A DNA stretch of 35,196 nucleotides from Rubrivivax sp. (GCA_025458805.1 JALORQ010000004.1:1-35196), one strand, 5' to 3'. Positions 24,557-35,083 are shown, counted from the first letter of the stretch. Notes: generated from the sequence alone by a model not told the origin. A program made the numbers and translations.

Positions 24557-27397
24557 ATGCATCCCGCCCGCCCCGCACGACCCTGGCAGCTGAGGCTGCT
24601 GGGCGGCTTCGGCCTGGAGCGCGACGGGCAGCGGCTGACGCGGCTGCCGAGCCGCGCGGCGCTGCTGCTGCTCGCGCGGCTGGCGCTTCAGCCGGGGCGC
24701 GACCACGGCCGCGAGGAGCTGGCCGACTGGCTCTGGCCGACAGCCGATGCCGCCACGGGCCGCGCCCGCCTGCGGCAGACGCTGAGCGTGCTGCGCGCGG
24801 CGCTCGAGCGCGGCGAAGCCGTGCCCGGCCAGGTGATCGAGGCGGACCGCAGCGCGCTGCGGCTGGTGGCAGGCGCGCTGGTCTGCGATGCGTGGGACTT
24901 CGAGCAGGCGGCCCGGCGGGGCGACCTCGCCGCCGCGGCAGCCGCCCATGGCGGCGACCTGCTTCCGGGCCACTACGACCCGTGGATCCACGAGGAGCGA
25001 CTGCGGCTGCGCGCGCTCGCCGAGCGCGCGGGGCTGGATCCGGACCGGCCGACGGCGCGCGCCTCGGCGCCGCATCCCGACGCCCGCGACGACCCCGCGG
25101 CCGCGCAGCGCAAGCCGGCGCAGGCGCGCGGTCGCCACGATGCGCTGCCGCGCTATCTCACGCGCTGGGTCGGCGGCCCGCGCGGGCCCGAGGCACTGGC
25201 GGCGGAGGCCGCGGCATCGCCGCTGGTGGTGGTGCGCGGCGCGGGGGGCCTCGGGAAGACGCGGCTGGCGGTCGAGGCCGCGCGGCGGCTGCTGGACGAC
25301 GGCGTGGTCGACACCGCCTGCTTCGTCGCCTGGGCCGGCTGCGTGACCGCGGGTCAGGCGGCGCAGCGGCTGAGGCTCGCGCTGGCGCTCGCGCCCGATG
25401 CGCGCGACGACGACGGTGCCGCGTCCACCGCCGACGCGGTGGCCGTCGTGCTCGCCGGGCGCGAGGCGCTGCTCGTGCTCGACAACGCCGAGCAGTTGAC
25501 CTCCGAGGCGCTGGCGCTGGTGCCCGCGCTGCTCCGCCGGCTGCCGGCACTGCGCGTCGTCCTGACGACGCGCCGGTCGATCGACCTGCCCGGAGCGCGC
25601 GAGTGGCTGCCGGCACCGCTGCCCGCCGGGGCTCCCGGCGCGCCGGCGGTCGAGCTCTTCGTCGAGCGTGCCCGCGACGCCCGACCCGACTTCCGGCTCC
25701 ACGAGGGTAACGCGGCCGCCGTGTCGGAGGTGGTCGAGCGGCTCGGCGGGCTGCCTCTGGCCATCGAACTGGCGGCGGCGCGGGTGCGCACGCTGCCGCC
25801 GGCGCGCCTGGCCACGCTGTTGCGCAGCGCGGGGGCGTCGCGCTGGCACGGCCTCGCGCGCCGCGGCGCCGCGGCGGTCGACACGGCCCGGCATGCATCG
25901 ATCCGTGCCGTCGTCGACGCGAGCGTCGGGCTGCTGACGCCTCGCGCGCGGGCGCTGCTGCGGCGACTGGCCTGCGTGCCGGCGGACTGCTGCGGCGCGC
26001 TCGCCGAACTGGCCGCCACGGCGGACGGGCTGGCGACGGCCGAGCAGGCGCGCAGCGCGCTCGACGAGCTGGCCGGCGACAGCCTGCTCGCCCCGGCCGC
26101 GGACGAGGACCTCGATCGCTGGTGGGCGCTGCCCGAGCCGGTGCGCGACCTCGTGCTCGAGGACGTCGGCGCCGCCGAACGCGCGGCGTCGAACGCCGCC
26201 TGGCGCGCAGCGCTGCGCGCCTGGGCGCCGACGCTGGCCCCGGAGTGGCCGCTCGACCGTGTCGCGCTGGTGCTGCCGCTGCTGCTCGCGGTGCTCGACG
26301 AGGCGGCATCGCCACCCGCCGAGGAGGTGCTCGAGTTGATGCTCGCCTTTGCGCCGGCGTGGCAGGAGCGCAGCCCGCCGGCGGGCGCGCTGGCCGCGCT
26401 GCAGTCGGCGCTCGCACAGGCCGAGGTGGATGCCGATGCAGATGCCGCGGGGCGCGCCGGCCCGCCGCGCGAGGACGCGGGACGCGAGGCTCCGGACAGG
26501 CGACGGCCACCGCCGCGCGACCGCGGGGCCGACCTGCGGCCGCGGGCGCACGCGCTGGCGGCAGCGCTCGACCTGGTCGCGGGGCAGCGGGATCGGGCAC
26601 GCGTGCACGCCGCCGCGGTCGAGGCGGCGCTGCCCGCCGCGCCGCAGGCGCGCGCGCAGGCGCTGCTGGTGCTGGCGCGCGTGGCCTGGCGCGCCGACGC
26701 CGACGCGACGCGGGCACGCCGGCACTTGGCCGACGCACGGGCCCTCGCGGCCGATGCGCCGGGGCTCGCCGCCGCGTTGCTGAGTTTCGAGGCCACGTTG
26801 GCCAACGAGGCGGACCGCGACGCCGCCGCGGCCGGGCGCGCCTACCGGCAGGCGCTGCGCCTGCTGGCGGCCGAGCCCGGCGCCCACGGCCACGTGCGCC
26901 GCGGCCTGCGCTACAACCTGGCGATCACCGACGTGTATGCGGGCCGCGCAGCCCCGGCGCTGCAGGAACTCCGGGCGCTCGCCGACGAGGCACGCGCCGC
27001 CGGCGACCGCCATCTGCTGGCGCAGGCGCTCAATGCCCGCGGCAGCGCGCTGGATCTGCTGGGGCGGCCCGACGACGCCGAGGCGGCGACCCGCGAGTCG
27101 CTCGCCGAGGCCTGGGCGGCGCTGGAGACCGAGAACGCGCTGTACGCGCTGTGGAACCTCGGCCCGCTCGCGCTGGCGCGCGGCGATGCCGAGCGCGCCG
27201 CGCGGCTGATGGCCTTCGCCGACCGGTTCTGGCGCACGCACTTCGGCGCGCTGTCGCCGAGCGACGCGCGCGACGTCGCGCGCACCCGGCGCCGCTGCCG
27301 CCGGCGCCTGGGCCGCGTGGACGGGCAGCGCTGCTGGAACGAGGGCGCGGCGCTGCCGCTGGCGGCGGCCGTGGCGCTGGCGCTGGGCCGCGCGTGA
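24557..27397 (+). CDS. AfsR/SARP-like BTAD regulator with NB-ARC-type ATPase and TPR-like region
   Basis: WQLRLLGGFGLERDGQRLTRLPSRAALLLLARLALQPGRDHGREELADWLWPTADAATGRARLRQTLSVLRAAL (winged helix/BTAD); P-loop VVVRGAGGLGKTRLAVEAARRL; LLVLDNAEQL; GGLPLAIELAAARVRTLPPARL. Confidence 0.85.
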   Translation: MHPARPARPWQLRLLGGFGLERDGQRLTRLPSRAALLLLARLALQPGRDHGREELADWLWPTADAATGRARLRQTLSVLRAALERGEAVPGQVIEADRSALRLVAGALVCDAWDFEQAARRGDLAAAAAAHGGDLLPGHYDPWIHEERLRLRALAERAGLDPDRPTARASAPHPDARDDPAAAQRKPAQARGRHDALPRYLTRWVGGPRGPEALAAEAAASPLVVVRGAGGLGKTRLAVEAARRLLDDGVVDTACFVAWAGCVTAGQAAQRLRLALALAPDARDDDGAASTADAVAVVLAGREALLVLDNAEQLTSEALALVPALLRRLPALRVVLTTRRSIDLPGAREWLPAPLPAGAPGAPAVELFVERARDARPDFRLHEGNAAAVSEVVERLGGLPLAIELAAARVRTLPPARLATLLRSAGASRWHGLARRGAAAVDTARHASIRAVVDASVGLLTPRARALLRRLACVPADCCGALAELAATADGLATAEQARSALDELAGDSLLAPAADEDLDRWWALPEPVRDLVLEDVGAAERAASNAAWRAALRAWAPTLAPEWPLDRVALVLPLLLAVLDEAASPPAEEVLELMLAFAPAWQERSPPAGALAALQSALAQAEVDADADAAGRAGPPREDAGREAPDRRRPPPRDRGADLRPRAHALAAALDLVAGQRDRARVHAAAVEAALPAAPQARAQALLVLARVAWRADADATRARRHLADARALAADAPGLAAALLSFEATLANEADRDAAAAGRAYRQALRLLAAEPGAHGHVRRGLRYNLAITDVYAGRAAPALQELRALADEARAAGDRHLLAQALNARGSALDLLGRPDDAEAATRESLAEAWAALETENALYALWNLGPLALARGDAERAARLMAFADRFWRTHFGALSPSDARDVARTRRRCRRRLGRVDGQRCWNEGAALPLAAAVALALGRA

Positions 27398-27413
27398 GCC
27401 GGCCGCGGCGGCC

Positions 27414-28160
27414 TCAGGCCGCTCCGAGCCGACGCCGCCGCGCCATCCAGCCGAGCGCGGCCATCCCGGCGGCGAGCATCGCGCCGGTGCCCGGCTCGGG
27501 GATCGGCGCCAGGAAGCCGTCGGCCACGATGCTCAGGTTGTCGACCGCGTAGGTCGCGCCCGGCACGAAGCCGTTGTGGATGTAGCTCGACAGCGTGAGC
27601 CGCACGTCGCGCGTCTCGGTGGTCTCGTCCAGCGTGATCCAGTTTCCGGCGTCCAGGTACTGCAGGGCCAGCCGGTCGCCGCTGCGCGACAGCCGCACGG
27701 TGCCGCCATCGACGAGCGGTGCGAACGGGCCGAACTTGCAGCAGGCGCCGGCCGCGGCGGCGTACAGGTACTGCTCCTGCGCGTATCCTATCCCCGAGCC
27801 GAATGCCGGTTCGTCGCCGACCGGGGTGACGCCCAGCCCGAAGCGGTCGCCGCCGCCGTAGGTCGACGACCAGGCCGAGACGTCGTAATCCATGCGCACG
27901 TCGAAGTCGCCCTGCAGCAGCGGCGTGAAGGTCAGCAGCGCCGCGGCGGAATTCGCGCGCACGAAGACGAGCCTGCCGTCGTCGACGAACCAGCCGTTGT
28001 CGGCATCGTCCATCGTCCACAGCGCCGGGTTCAGGCCGCCGGAGAACTCCTCCAGGTACGAAGCCGCATGTACGGCGGCCGCAGCGGTGGTCAAGGCGGC
28101 CGCCACGGCGACGCGGCGCAGCGTCGCGCGGGACGGGTGCGGAAACAGGGGGCGGGGCAT
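27414..28160 (-). CDS. PEP-CTERM sorting-domain exported protein
   Basis: Signal peptide, beta-sandwich-like YLEEFSGGLNPALWTMDDADNGWFVDDGRLVF..., C-terminal IPEPGTGAMLAAGMAALGWMARRRRLGAA. Confidence 0.88.
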   Translation of the reverse strand: MPRPLFPHPSRATLRRVAVAAALTTAAAAVHAASYLEEFSGGLNPALWTMDDADNGWFVDDGRLVFVRANSAAALLTFTPLLQGDFDVRMDYDVSAWSSTYGGGDRFGLGVTPVGDEPAFGSGIGYAQEQYLYAAAAGACCKFGPFAPLVDGGTVRLSRSGDRLALQYLDAGNWITLDETTETRDVRLTLSSYIHNGFVPGATYAVDNLSIVADGFLAPIPEPGTGAMLAAGMAALGWMARRRRLGAA

Positions 28161-28239
28161 CGTCGTCTCCGGGTGACTGGGCGACGTCACTGTGGCCGCG
28201 CACCGTTCGTCAAACGTTCGCCGACGAGGGGTCACCGGG

Positions 28240-28255
28240 CCCCGCATTCGCGGGG
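28240..28255 (-). terminator. Hairpin downstream of amrS
   Basis: CCCCGC-attc-GCGGGG. Confidence 0.35.
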
Positions 28256-28290
28256 GATGGGCCGCACCCGGCTGGCTGCCCGGCGCCGCC

Positions 28291-29388
28291 TCAGCCCATC
28301 GCCAGCCGCACCGGCACGCGCCGCCGCCCGAGCGCCGGCGGCTCGGCGGCGAAGCGCCCCGCGACCGCCGTGCCGCAGTGCGTGCAGCGCCCGCCCGCGT
28401 CGAGGGCATAGCCGAGGATGCGGTGCCAGTCGCGCTCGATCAGCGCATGCCCGCAGCCCGGGCAGGCGGTCGTGCCGCCCTCCGCATCGTGCACGTTGCC
28501 GGTGTAGACGTGGCGCAGGCCGTTGCCCAGCGCGATCGCCCGCGCGCGCCGCAGCGTCGAGAGCGGCGTGCGCTCGACGTCCGTCATCTTGTAGTCGGGG
28601 TGGAAGGCGCTGAAGTGCAGCGGCACGTCGCGGCCGAGGTGGTCGGCGATCCAGCGCGTCATCGCGCCGAGCTCGGCGTCGCCGTCGTTGTGCCCGGGAA
28701 TGAGCAGCGTGGTGATCTCGAGCCAGCAGTGCGTCTCGTGGACGATGTGCTGCAGCGTGTCGAGCACCGGGGCGAGGTGCGCGCCGGTCTGCCGGAAGTA
28801 GAAGTCGTCGGTGAATCCCTTCAGGTCGACGTTCGCGGCGTCCATCCTCGCGAAGAACTCGCGCCGCGGCGCGGCGTGGATGTAGCCGGCCGTCACCGCG
28901 ATCGTCTGCACGCCCAGCGCGTGGCAGGCGTCGGCGGTGTCCATCGCGTACTCGGCGAAGATCACCGGGTCGTTGTACGTGAACGCCACGCTGCGGCAGC
29001 CGGTCTCGGCCGCCGCCTCGGCGATGCCTGCAGGCGAGGCCTGGTCCATCAGCCGGTCCATCTCGCGGCTCTTGCTGATGTCCCAGTTCTGGCAGAACTT
29101 GCACGCCAGGTTGCAGCCTGCGGTGCCGAACGAGAGCACCGCCGACCCCGGGTAGAAGTGGTTGAGCGGCTTCTTCTCGATCGGGTCGATCGCGAAGCCC
29201 GAGCTGCGGCCGTAGGTCGTCAGCACCATCGCGTCGCCTTCGCGGGCGCGCACGAAGCACAGGCCGCGCTGGCCGTCGTGCAGACGGCAGTCGCGCGGGC
29301 ACAGGTCGCACTGCAGCCGGCCGTCGGGCAGCGCGTGCCACCAGCGCGCCGGGACCGTCCCGCCCGGCAGGGCGTCGCGCGCGCCCAT
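28291..29388 (-). CDS. amrS: AmmeMemoRadiSam system radical SAM enzyme
   Basis: CDLCPRDCRLHDGQRGLCFVR, TYGRSSGFAIDPIEKKPLNHFYPGSAVLSFGTAGCNLACKFCQNWDISKSREMD, AFTYNDPVIFAEYAMD, FHPDYKMTDVERTP. Confidence 0.94.
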   Translation of the reverse strand: MGARDALPGGTVPARWWHALPDGRLQCDLCPRDCRLHDGQRGLCFVRAREGDAMVLTTYGRSSGFAIDPIEKKPLNHFYPGSAVLSFGTAGCNLACKFCQNWDISKSREMDRLMDQASPAGIAEAAAETGCRSVAFTYNDPVIFAEYAMDTADACHALGVQTIAVTAGYIHAAPRREFFARMDAANVDLKGFTDDFYFRQTGAHLAPVLDTLQHIVHETHCWLEITTLLIPGHNDGDAELGAMTRWIADHLGRDVPLHFSAFHPDYKMTDVERTPLSTLRRARAIALGNGLRHVYTGNVHDAEGGTTACPGCGHALIERDWHRILGYALDAGGRCTHCGTAVAGRFAAEPPALGRRRVPVRLAMG

Positions 29389-30812
29389 CAGTGCGTCTCC
29401 TTCGCGGCGGCTTCGCCGGTCTCGATGTCCTCGACGTACTTGCGCACGCGGTAGCGCGCCAGGCGCAGGTCGTCGGCCCAGAAATCGGCCGGCAGCCCGG
29501 CCTTGCGCTTGAGCGCGCGCAGGAACTCGCCCGGCTCCGGCAGCTGCTCCCAGACCTGCGGCAGGAAGGTCGCGCGGCGGCCCCGCCACTCCAGGATCAC
29601 GCCGTCGACGCCCGGGCGCAGTTCGCGGTGCGCGTGGCGCTCGCTCGCGACGGCGAGCGGCCGCGCCGGGTCGAGCACCGACACCTCGATCTCGAGCGCG
29701 TCGACCTCCTCGATCGCGAGCGGCGCGAAGCGCGGGTCCTCGAAGGCCGCGGCCCGCGCGTGGACGCGCACGTCGTCGTCGAGAGCCCGTCGCGCCTCGA
29801 GCGTCCCGATGCAGCCGCGCAGTTCACCACCGCGCCGCAGCGTGACGAAGGTGGCCGCGCGTTCGTCGAGCGCCGGATGGTGCGGCTCGGGGCCCGCGGC
29901 CAGCCCGAGGCCCGCGGCGATCGCGTTGCGCGCCCGCGCCAGCAGCGCAGGTCCGAGACCCGTCTCGTCGCGGCCGTCCCGCGCCGCCGCCTCCGCCCCG
30001 GCCGGCGCCGCGGGCTCGAACACCACCGCGGCGTAGCCCACGACGCGACGGCGGTCGCCGGCGGTGTCGCCCGAGTTGCGCAGGTCGAGCAGCCTCGGCA
30101 CGAGACCGTGCCGCCGCGCCGCGATCAGCGCACCGGCCAGCGGCGTCGCACCGCAGGCATCCTCGTGGTCGATGCGCGGATCGAGCCGCAGCACGCGATC
30201 GACGGTCGCGCGGTCGCGCGCCTGCGCCGACGCGTAGGGCAGGAAGTGCGAAAGGTCGGAGCTGATCACGATCACCGTCTCGTCGCCGCCCCACAGCCGC
30301 TCGAGCACCTCGGCGACCTCCAGCGGGTCGACGTGGCCGACGGCCAACGGCACCAGCGTGAACTCGCCCAGCACCCGCTGCAGGAAGGGCAGCTGCACTT
30401 CCAGCGCGTGCTCCTCGGCATGCACGAGGTCGCTGGCCACGACCTGCGGCAGCCCCGCCAGCGCGGCGAGCGCCGCGCGGTCGACCGGCACGCGCCCGAG
30501 CGGCGTCTCGAACGCCGCCGCCTGAGGCATCGCCAGGCCGCGCACCGCCACGCGGTGAGTCGGGCCGAGCAGCACGACGCGCCGCACCCGCCCACGTGCC
30601 GGTCGCAGCCGAGCATAGGCCTGCCCCGCGATCGGCCCCGAGTAGACGAAGCCCGCATGCGGGACCAGCACCAGCTTGGGTACCGGCCCGGCCGACGCGG
30701 CGCCGGCGAGATGGCTGTCGACGTCGGCGATCAACTGCTCGCGGTCGCCCGCGTAGAAGCGGCCCGCCATCGCGGCCGGACGGATGGCCGCGGGACTCGC
30801 GGAAGCATGCAT
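29388..30812 (-). CDS. AmmeMemoRadiSam system protein B/protein A fusion (MEMO1-like + AMMECR1-like)
   Basis: MEMO-like N-terminal half AAMAGRFYAGDREQLIADV...VPHAGFVYSGPIAGQAYARL...ISSDLSHFLPY; AMMECR1 C-terminal half TFVTLRRGGELRGCIGTLEARRAL...FLPQVWEQLPEPGEFLRALKRKAGLP; TGATG coupling to amrS. Confidence 0.93.
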   Translation of the reverse strand: MHASASPAAIRPAAMAGRFYAGDREQLIADVDSHLAGAASAGPVPKLVLVPHAGFVYSGPIAGQAYARLRPARGRVRRVVLLGPTHRVAVRGLAMPQAAAFETPLGRVPVDRAALAALAGLPQVVASDLVHAEEHALEVQLPFLQRVLGEFTLVPLAVGHVDPLEVAEVLERLWGGDETVIVISSDLSHFLPYASAQARDRATVDRVLRLDPRIDHEDACGATPLAGALIAARRHGLVPRLLDLRNSGDTAGDRRRVVGYAAVVFEPAAPAGAEAAARDGRDETGLGPALLARARNAIAAGLGLAAGPEPHHPALDERAATFVTLRRGGELRGCIGTLEARRALDDDVRVHARAAAFEDPRFAPLAIEEVDALEIEVSVLDPARPLAVASERHAHRELRPGVDGVILEWRGRRATFLPQVWEQLPEPGEFLRALKRKAGLPADFWADDLRLARYRVRKYVEDIETGEAAAKETH

Positions 30813-31055
30813 GGACGTCTCCTGCGGCGGGTCGGTTCGATGTGAGTGCGTAAGGCGCCCGCCTGCCTGCGGAGTTGCGCGCACCGGGCGCCGGTTCAAG
30901 AGCCGCGAATGGAGCGAACACCCCAGATGCAGCCAGCTTCGACCGCCGCACCGCGGTCCGGGTTGACTGCCGTCAAGGCTGCGGCCGCCGCTGGCGCCAG
31001 ACTGCCCGGATCACCGGCCGGCGGCCATGCCCGCCGTGATCGCAGGAGAGGCATC

Positions 31056-32171
31056 GTGCGCATCGGCGTCCCGAAGGAAGTCAAGGTCCACGAGTACCGG
31101 GTCGGCATGACGCCGGCCTCGGTGCGCGAGGCGGTGACCCGGGGCCATGCTGTGCTGGTCGAGACGCAGGCCGGTGCCGGCATCGGCGCCGGCGACGATG
31201 CCTACCGGCAGGCCGGTGCAGAGATCGCGGCCGGCGCGGCCGAGGTCTGGGCACGCTCCGAGCTGATCGTCAAGGTCAAGGAGCCGCAGCCCGCCGAGCG
31301 CCGGCAGCTGCGTCCGGACCAGGTGCTGTTCACCTACCTGCACCTCGCGCCGGATCCGGCCCAGGCCAGCGACCTGATCGCGAGCGGCGCCGCGTGCATC
31401 GCGTACGAGACGGTCACCGCGCCGGGCGGCGGGCTGCCGCTGCTCGCGCCGATGAGCGAGGTGGCCGGCCGGCTCGCGGTGCAGGCCGGCGCGCGCTGCC
31501 TCGAGAAGTCCGCCGGCGGCATGGGCGTGCTGCTCGGCGGCGTGCCGGGCGTCGCGCCGGCGCGCGTCGTGATCCTCGGCGCCGGCGTGGTCGGGACGAA
31601 CGCCGCGCAGATGGCGGTCGGCACCGGGGCGCAGGTCGTCGTGATCGACACCTCGGCCGACGCGCTGCGCCGCATCGACGCGATGCTGGGCGGGCGCGCG
31701 ATGACGGTGTTCTCGAACCGCGACAACGTCGAGCGCGAGGTGCTCGCCGCGGACCTCGTGATCTCCGGCGTGCTGGTGCCGGGCGCGGCGGCGCCGAAGC
31801 TGGTCACCCGGGCGATGCTCGCGCGCATGAAGCCGGGCGCGGTGATCGTCGACGTCGCGATCGACCAGGGCGGCAGCACCGAGACCAGCCGACCGACGAC
31901 CCACGCCGAACCGACCTACGTCGTCGACGGCGTGGTGCACTACATGGTCGCCAACATGCCGGGCGCGGTGCCGCGCACCTCGGCCGATGCGCTCAACCAC
32001 GCGACACTGCCGTTCACCCTCGCCCTCGCCGGCAAGGGCTGGCGCCGCGCGCTGCGCGACGACCCCCATCTGCGCGCGGGCCTGAACATCGCCGCCGGAC
32101 GGGTGACGCACCCCGCGGTCGCCGCGGCGCTCGGGCTCGGCCATGCGGCGGCCGCCGACGTGATCGGCTGA
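31056..32171 (+). CDS. ald: Alanine dehydrogenase
   Basis: V(M)[43 protein letters not shown]...[28 protein letters not shown]...[60 protein letters not shown] start with AGGAGAG RBS. Confidence 0.94.
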   Translation: MRIGVPKEVKVHEYRVGMTPASVREAVTRGHAVLVETQAGAGIGAGDDAYRQAGAEIAAGAAEVWARSELIVKVKEPQPAERRQLRPDQVLFTYLHLAPDPAQASDLIASGAACIAYETVTAPGGGLPLLAPMSEVAGRLAVQAGARCLEKSAGGMGVLLGGVPGVAPARVVILGAGVVGTNAAQMAVGTGAQVVVIDTSADALRRIDAMLGGRAMTVFSNRDNVEREVLAADLVISGVLVPGAAAPKLVTRAMLARMKPGAVIVDVAIDQGGSTETSRPTTHAEPTYVVDGVVHYMVANMPGAVPRTSADALNHATLPFTLALAGKGWRRALRDDPHLRAGLNIAAGRVTHPAVAAALGLGHAAAADVIG

Positions 32172-32224
32172 ACGCTGCGACGCACGGCCACGGCCAGCCC
32201 CGAGCCCACGAGGAGACGAGCGCC

Positions 32225-33931
32225 ATGACGAACCCCGCCGCGATCGCCTACTTCTCGATGGAGATCGCGCTGGCCGACGAGATCCCGACCTACAGCGGCG
32301 GCCTCGGCGTGCTGGCCGGCGACACCGTCCGATCGGCCGCCGACGGCGGCGTGCCGATGATCGCCGTCTCGCTGGCGCACCGGCAGGGCTACGGCCGACA
32401 GCACCTCGATGCGCGCGGGCAGCAGACCGAGTCGCCGATGCCGTGGCGCCCCGAGGAGCGGCTGGCCGAGGAGCCCGCGCGCGTGCGGATGAGCCTCGAG
32501 GGCCGGGTCGTCACCGTGCGGGCCTGGCGTCACGAGGTGACGGGCCAGGCCGGCAGCGTCGTCCCCGTGCTGCTGCTCGACACCGACCTGCCCGAGAACG
32601 CCGAGCCGGACCGCCGCATCACCGACCACCTCTACGGCGGCGACGAGCGCTACCGGCTGCGGCAGGAGGCCGTCCTCGGCATCGGCGGCGTGCGCATGCT
32701 GCGCGCCCTCGGCCACGGCGCGCTGCGGCGCTTTCACATGAACGAGGGCCACGCCGCGCTGCTGGTGCTGGAGCTCGGCTTCGAGGAGATGCAGCGCCGC
32801 GGGCAGGTCGTCGTGACGCGCGAGATCGCGCAGGCGGTGCGGCCGCAGTGCGTCTTCACGACGCACACCCCGGTGCGCGCCGGCCACGACCAGTTTCCGC
32901 TGCGGCTGGTGCGCGAGGTCATCACGACCTACGGCGACGCGTTCAACGAGCGCGCGATCGAGTTCTGCCTCGACAACGTGCTGAACATGACCTACCTGGC
33001 GCTGGACAACAGCCACTACGTCAACGGCGTGGCCAAGCGGCACGGCGAGGTGTCGCGCCACATGTTCGGGCAGTACAAGATCGACTCGATCACCAACGGC
33101 GTGCACGCGGGCTTCTGGACGGCGCCGTCGATCCAGGCGCTGTTCGACCGCCACATCACGGCATGGCGGTCGGACAACGCGAGCCTGCGCTACGCGCTGG
33201 GCATCGCGAACCACGAGCTGTGGGCCGCGCACGAGAAGGCCAAGGACGCGCTGGTGGCGCTCGTCAACGAGCGCACCGGCGCGAGCTTCTTCCGCCACGT
33301 GTTCACGATCGGCTTCGCGCGTCGGGCCACCGCCTACAAGCGCGGCGACCTGCTGTTCCACGACCTGCAGCGCCTGGTCGCGCTGAACCGCGCCGCGGGT
33401 CCGATCCAGATCGTCTACGCCGGCAAGGCGCACCCGCGCGACGAGGGCGGCAAGGACCTGATCCGGCGCATCTTCGCGCACATCGAGGCGCTGCGCGGGC
33501 AGGTCGCGGTCGCGTACCTCGAGGATTACGACATGGCGCTGGCGCGCACGATGGTCGGCGGCGTCGACCTCTGGCTCAACACCCCGCAGCCGCCGCTCGA
33601 GGCCTCCGGCACCAGCGGGATGAAGGCGGCGATGAACGGCGTGCCGCAGCTGTCGATGCTGGACGGCTGGTGGGTCGAGGGTTGCATCGAGGGCGTGACC
33701 GGCTGGGCCATCGGCAGCGACGGCGCGGCCGACGGGAACGGCCAGGCCGACGACCGGGCGGCCGACGCGCAGTCGCTCTACAACAAGCTCGAGACGGTGA
33801 TCCTGCCGCTGTACTACCGCGACCAGGACCGCTACGTCGACGTCATGAAGGCTGCCATCGCGCTGAACGGATCGTTCTTCAACACCGAGCGCATGGTCGA
33901 CCAGTACGTGCGCAAGGCGTACTTCGGTTGA
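32225..33931 (+). CDS. glgP: Alpha-glucan phosphorylase (GT35, TIGR02094-like short form)
   Basis: AIAYFSMEIALADEIPTYSGGLGVLAGDTVRSAADGGVPMIAVSLAHRQGYGRQ...FHMNEGHAALLVLE...TTHTPVRAGHDQFP...NTPQPPLEASGTSGMKAAMNGVPQLSMLDGWWVEG. Confidence 0.92.
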   Translation: MTNPAAIAYFSMEIALADEIPTYSGGLGVLAGDTVRSAADGGVPMIAVSLAHRQGYGRQHLDARGQQTESPMPWRPEERLAEEPARVRMSLEGRVVTVRAWRHEVTGQAGSVVPVLLLDTDLPENAEPDRRITDHLYGGDERYRLRQEAVLGIGGVRMLRALGHGALRRFHMNEGHAALLVLELGFEEMQRRGQVVVTREIAQAVRPQCVFTTHTPVRAGHDQFPLRLVREVITTYGDAFNERAIEFCLDNVLNMTYLALDNSHYVNGVAKRHGEVSRHMFGQYKIDSITNGVHAGFWTAPSIQALFDRHITAWRSDNASLRYALGIANHELWAAHEKAKDALVALVNERTGASFFRHVFTIGFARRATAYKRGDLLFHDLQRLVALNRAAGPIQIVYAGKAHPRDEGGKDLIRRIFAHIEALRGQVAVAYLEDYDMALARTMVGGVDLWLNTPQPPLEASGTSGMKAAMNGVPQLSMLDGWWVEGCIEGVTGWAIGSDGAADGNGQADDRAADAQSLYNKLETVILPLYYRDQDRYVDVMKAAIALNGSFFNTERMVDQYVRKAYFG

Positions 33932-33965
33932 CGGCGCGGCCGGGCGCGACCCGCGCACGGCCCTG

Positions 33966-34298
33966 TCAGCCGCGCGGCTGCAGCGCGATGATCGCCATGC
34001 CGGCCAGGCAGACCGCGCCGCCGACCAGGTCCCACCGGGTCGGCGCGATGCCGTCGACCTGCCACAGCCACAGCAGCGCGACGACGACGTAGACGCCGCC
34101 GTACGCGGCATAGGTGCGGCCGGCCGCGCTCGGGTGCAGCGTGAGCAGCCACGCGAACGCACCCAGCGCCAGCGCGGCCGGCGCCAGCAGCCACGGCGAG
34201 CGCCCCTGCGTCAGCACCAGCCAAGGCAGGTAGCAGCCGACGATCTCCATCACGGCCGTGACGAAGAAGAGCCCGGTGACGCGAAGGAGTTCGAGCAT
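33966..34298 (-). CDS. ynfA: YnfA/UPF0060 family membrane protein
   Basis: [110 protein letters not shown]. Confidence 0.95.
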   Translation of the reverse strand: MLELLRVTGLFFVTAVMEIVGCYLPWLVLTQGRSPWLLAPAALALGAFAWLLTLHPSAAGRTYAAYGGVYVVVALLWLWQVDGIAPTRWDLVGGAVCLAGMAIIALQPRG

Positions 34299-34564
34299 CG
34301 TCGGCAGCGGACGCCGCCGCGCCCGTGCACGGCCGGTCGCCCGACGGGCGCGAGGATACGCCGACGCGCCACGCCCGCCCCGCCGCACCCGGGGCCGCGG
34401 CCCAGCCACGTCACCCGACGCGTCGCGGCAGAGGGGGGTCGCGGCGGGCGATCGACCTCGGGTGCTGCTCGGGTGCTATTCTGACCGTGGGGGGACCAAC
34501 AGCCTGCCCGCGCCGATCAGCGAGGGGCGCGGCAGACCGTACCGCAATCGCACCTGGGAACACG

Positions 34565-35083
34565 ATGGAAAAGATGCTCGCGGCCGTCGGCTCGCTGCTC
34601 TACGGCATGCGCTTCCTGATGCTCTTCTTCTACGTGGGGCTGGTGACGATCATCATCGGGATCCTCGGCAAGTTCCTGCTCGAGACCTACAGGCTGCTCG
34701 CCACCCTGCTGTTCGGCAGCCTCGAGAAGATCGAGCTGATCATCAAGGTCCTCGAACTGGTCGACATGACCATGGTCGCGCAGCTGGTCTGGGTGGTCGC
34801 GTTGGCCGGCGTCTCGCTCTTCGTCACCACCGGGCACTTCGACTCGAAGGACATGAAGAAGCCCGACTGGCTGGATCACGTCAACACCTACAACCTGAAG
34901 CTGAAGCTGGCGTTCGCGATCATCTCGATCTCGGGCGTGCATGCCCTCAAGACCTACCTGAGCGGCGACCTCAGCCTCGAGAACATGCAGGTCCTGACCC
35001 TGGTCGCGGTGATCCACTTCACCTTCGTGCTCTCGGCGATCGGCATCTCGTTCGCCGAGCGGCTCACGAGGGAGAAGCCGTGA
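34565..35083 (+). CDS. YqhA/UPF0114 (TIGR00645) family membrane protein
   Basis: MEKMLAAVGSLLYGMRFLMLFFYVGLVTIIIGILGKFLLETYRLL...ELVDMTMVAQLVWVVALAGVSLFV...DHVNTYNLKLKLAFAIISISGVHALKTYLS. Confidence 0.9.
   Translation: MEKMLAAVGSLLYGMRFLMLFFYVGLVTIIIGILGKFLLETYRLLATLLFGSLEKIELIIKVLELVDMTMVAQLVWVVALAGVSLFVTTGHFDSKDMKKPDWLDHVNTYNLKLKLAFAIISISGVHALKTYLSGDLSLENMQVLTLVAVIHFTFVLSAIGISFAERLTREKP

Noticed and set aside
24464-27241. 925-aa antisense ORF opposite the BTAD regulator
   Set aside because: Low-complexity R/Q/G/A-rich shadow frame; the + strand has clear BTAD and P-loop motifs.
31940-34162. 740-aa antisense ORF opposite glgP
   Set aside because: Shadow frame of the well-supported glucan phosphorylase; no recognisable domain.
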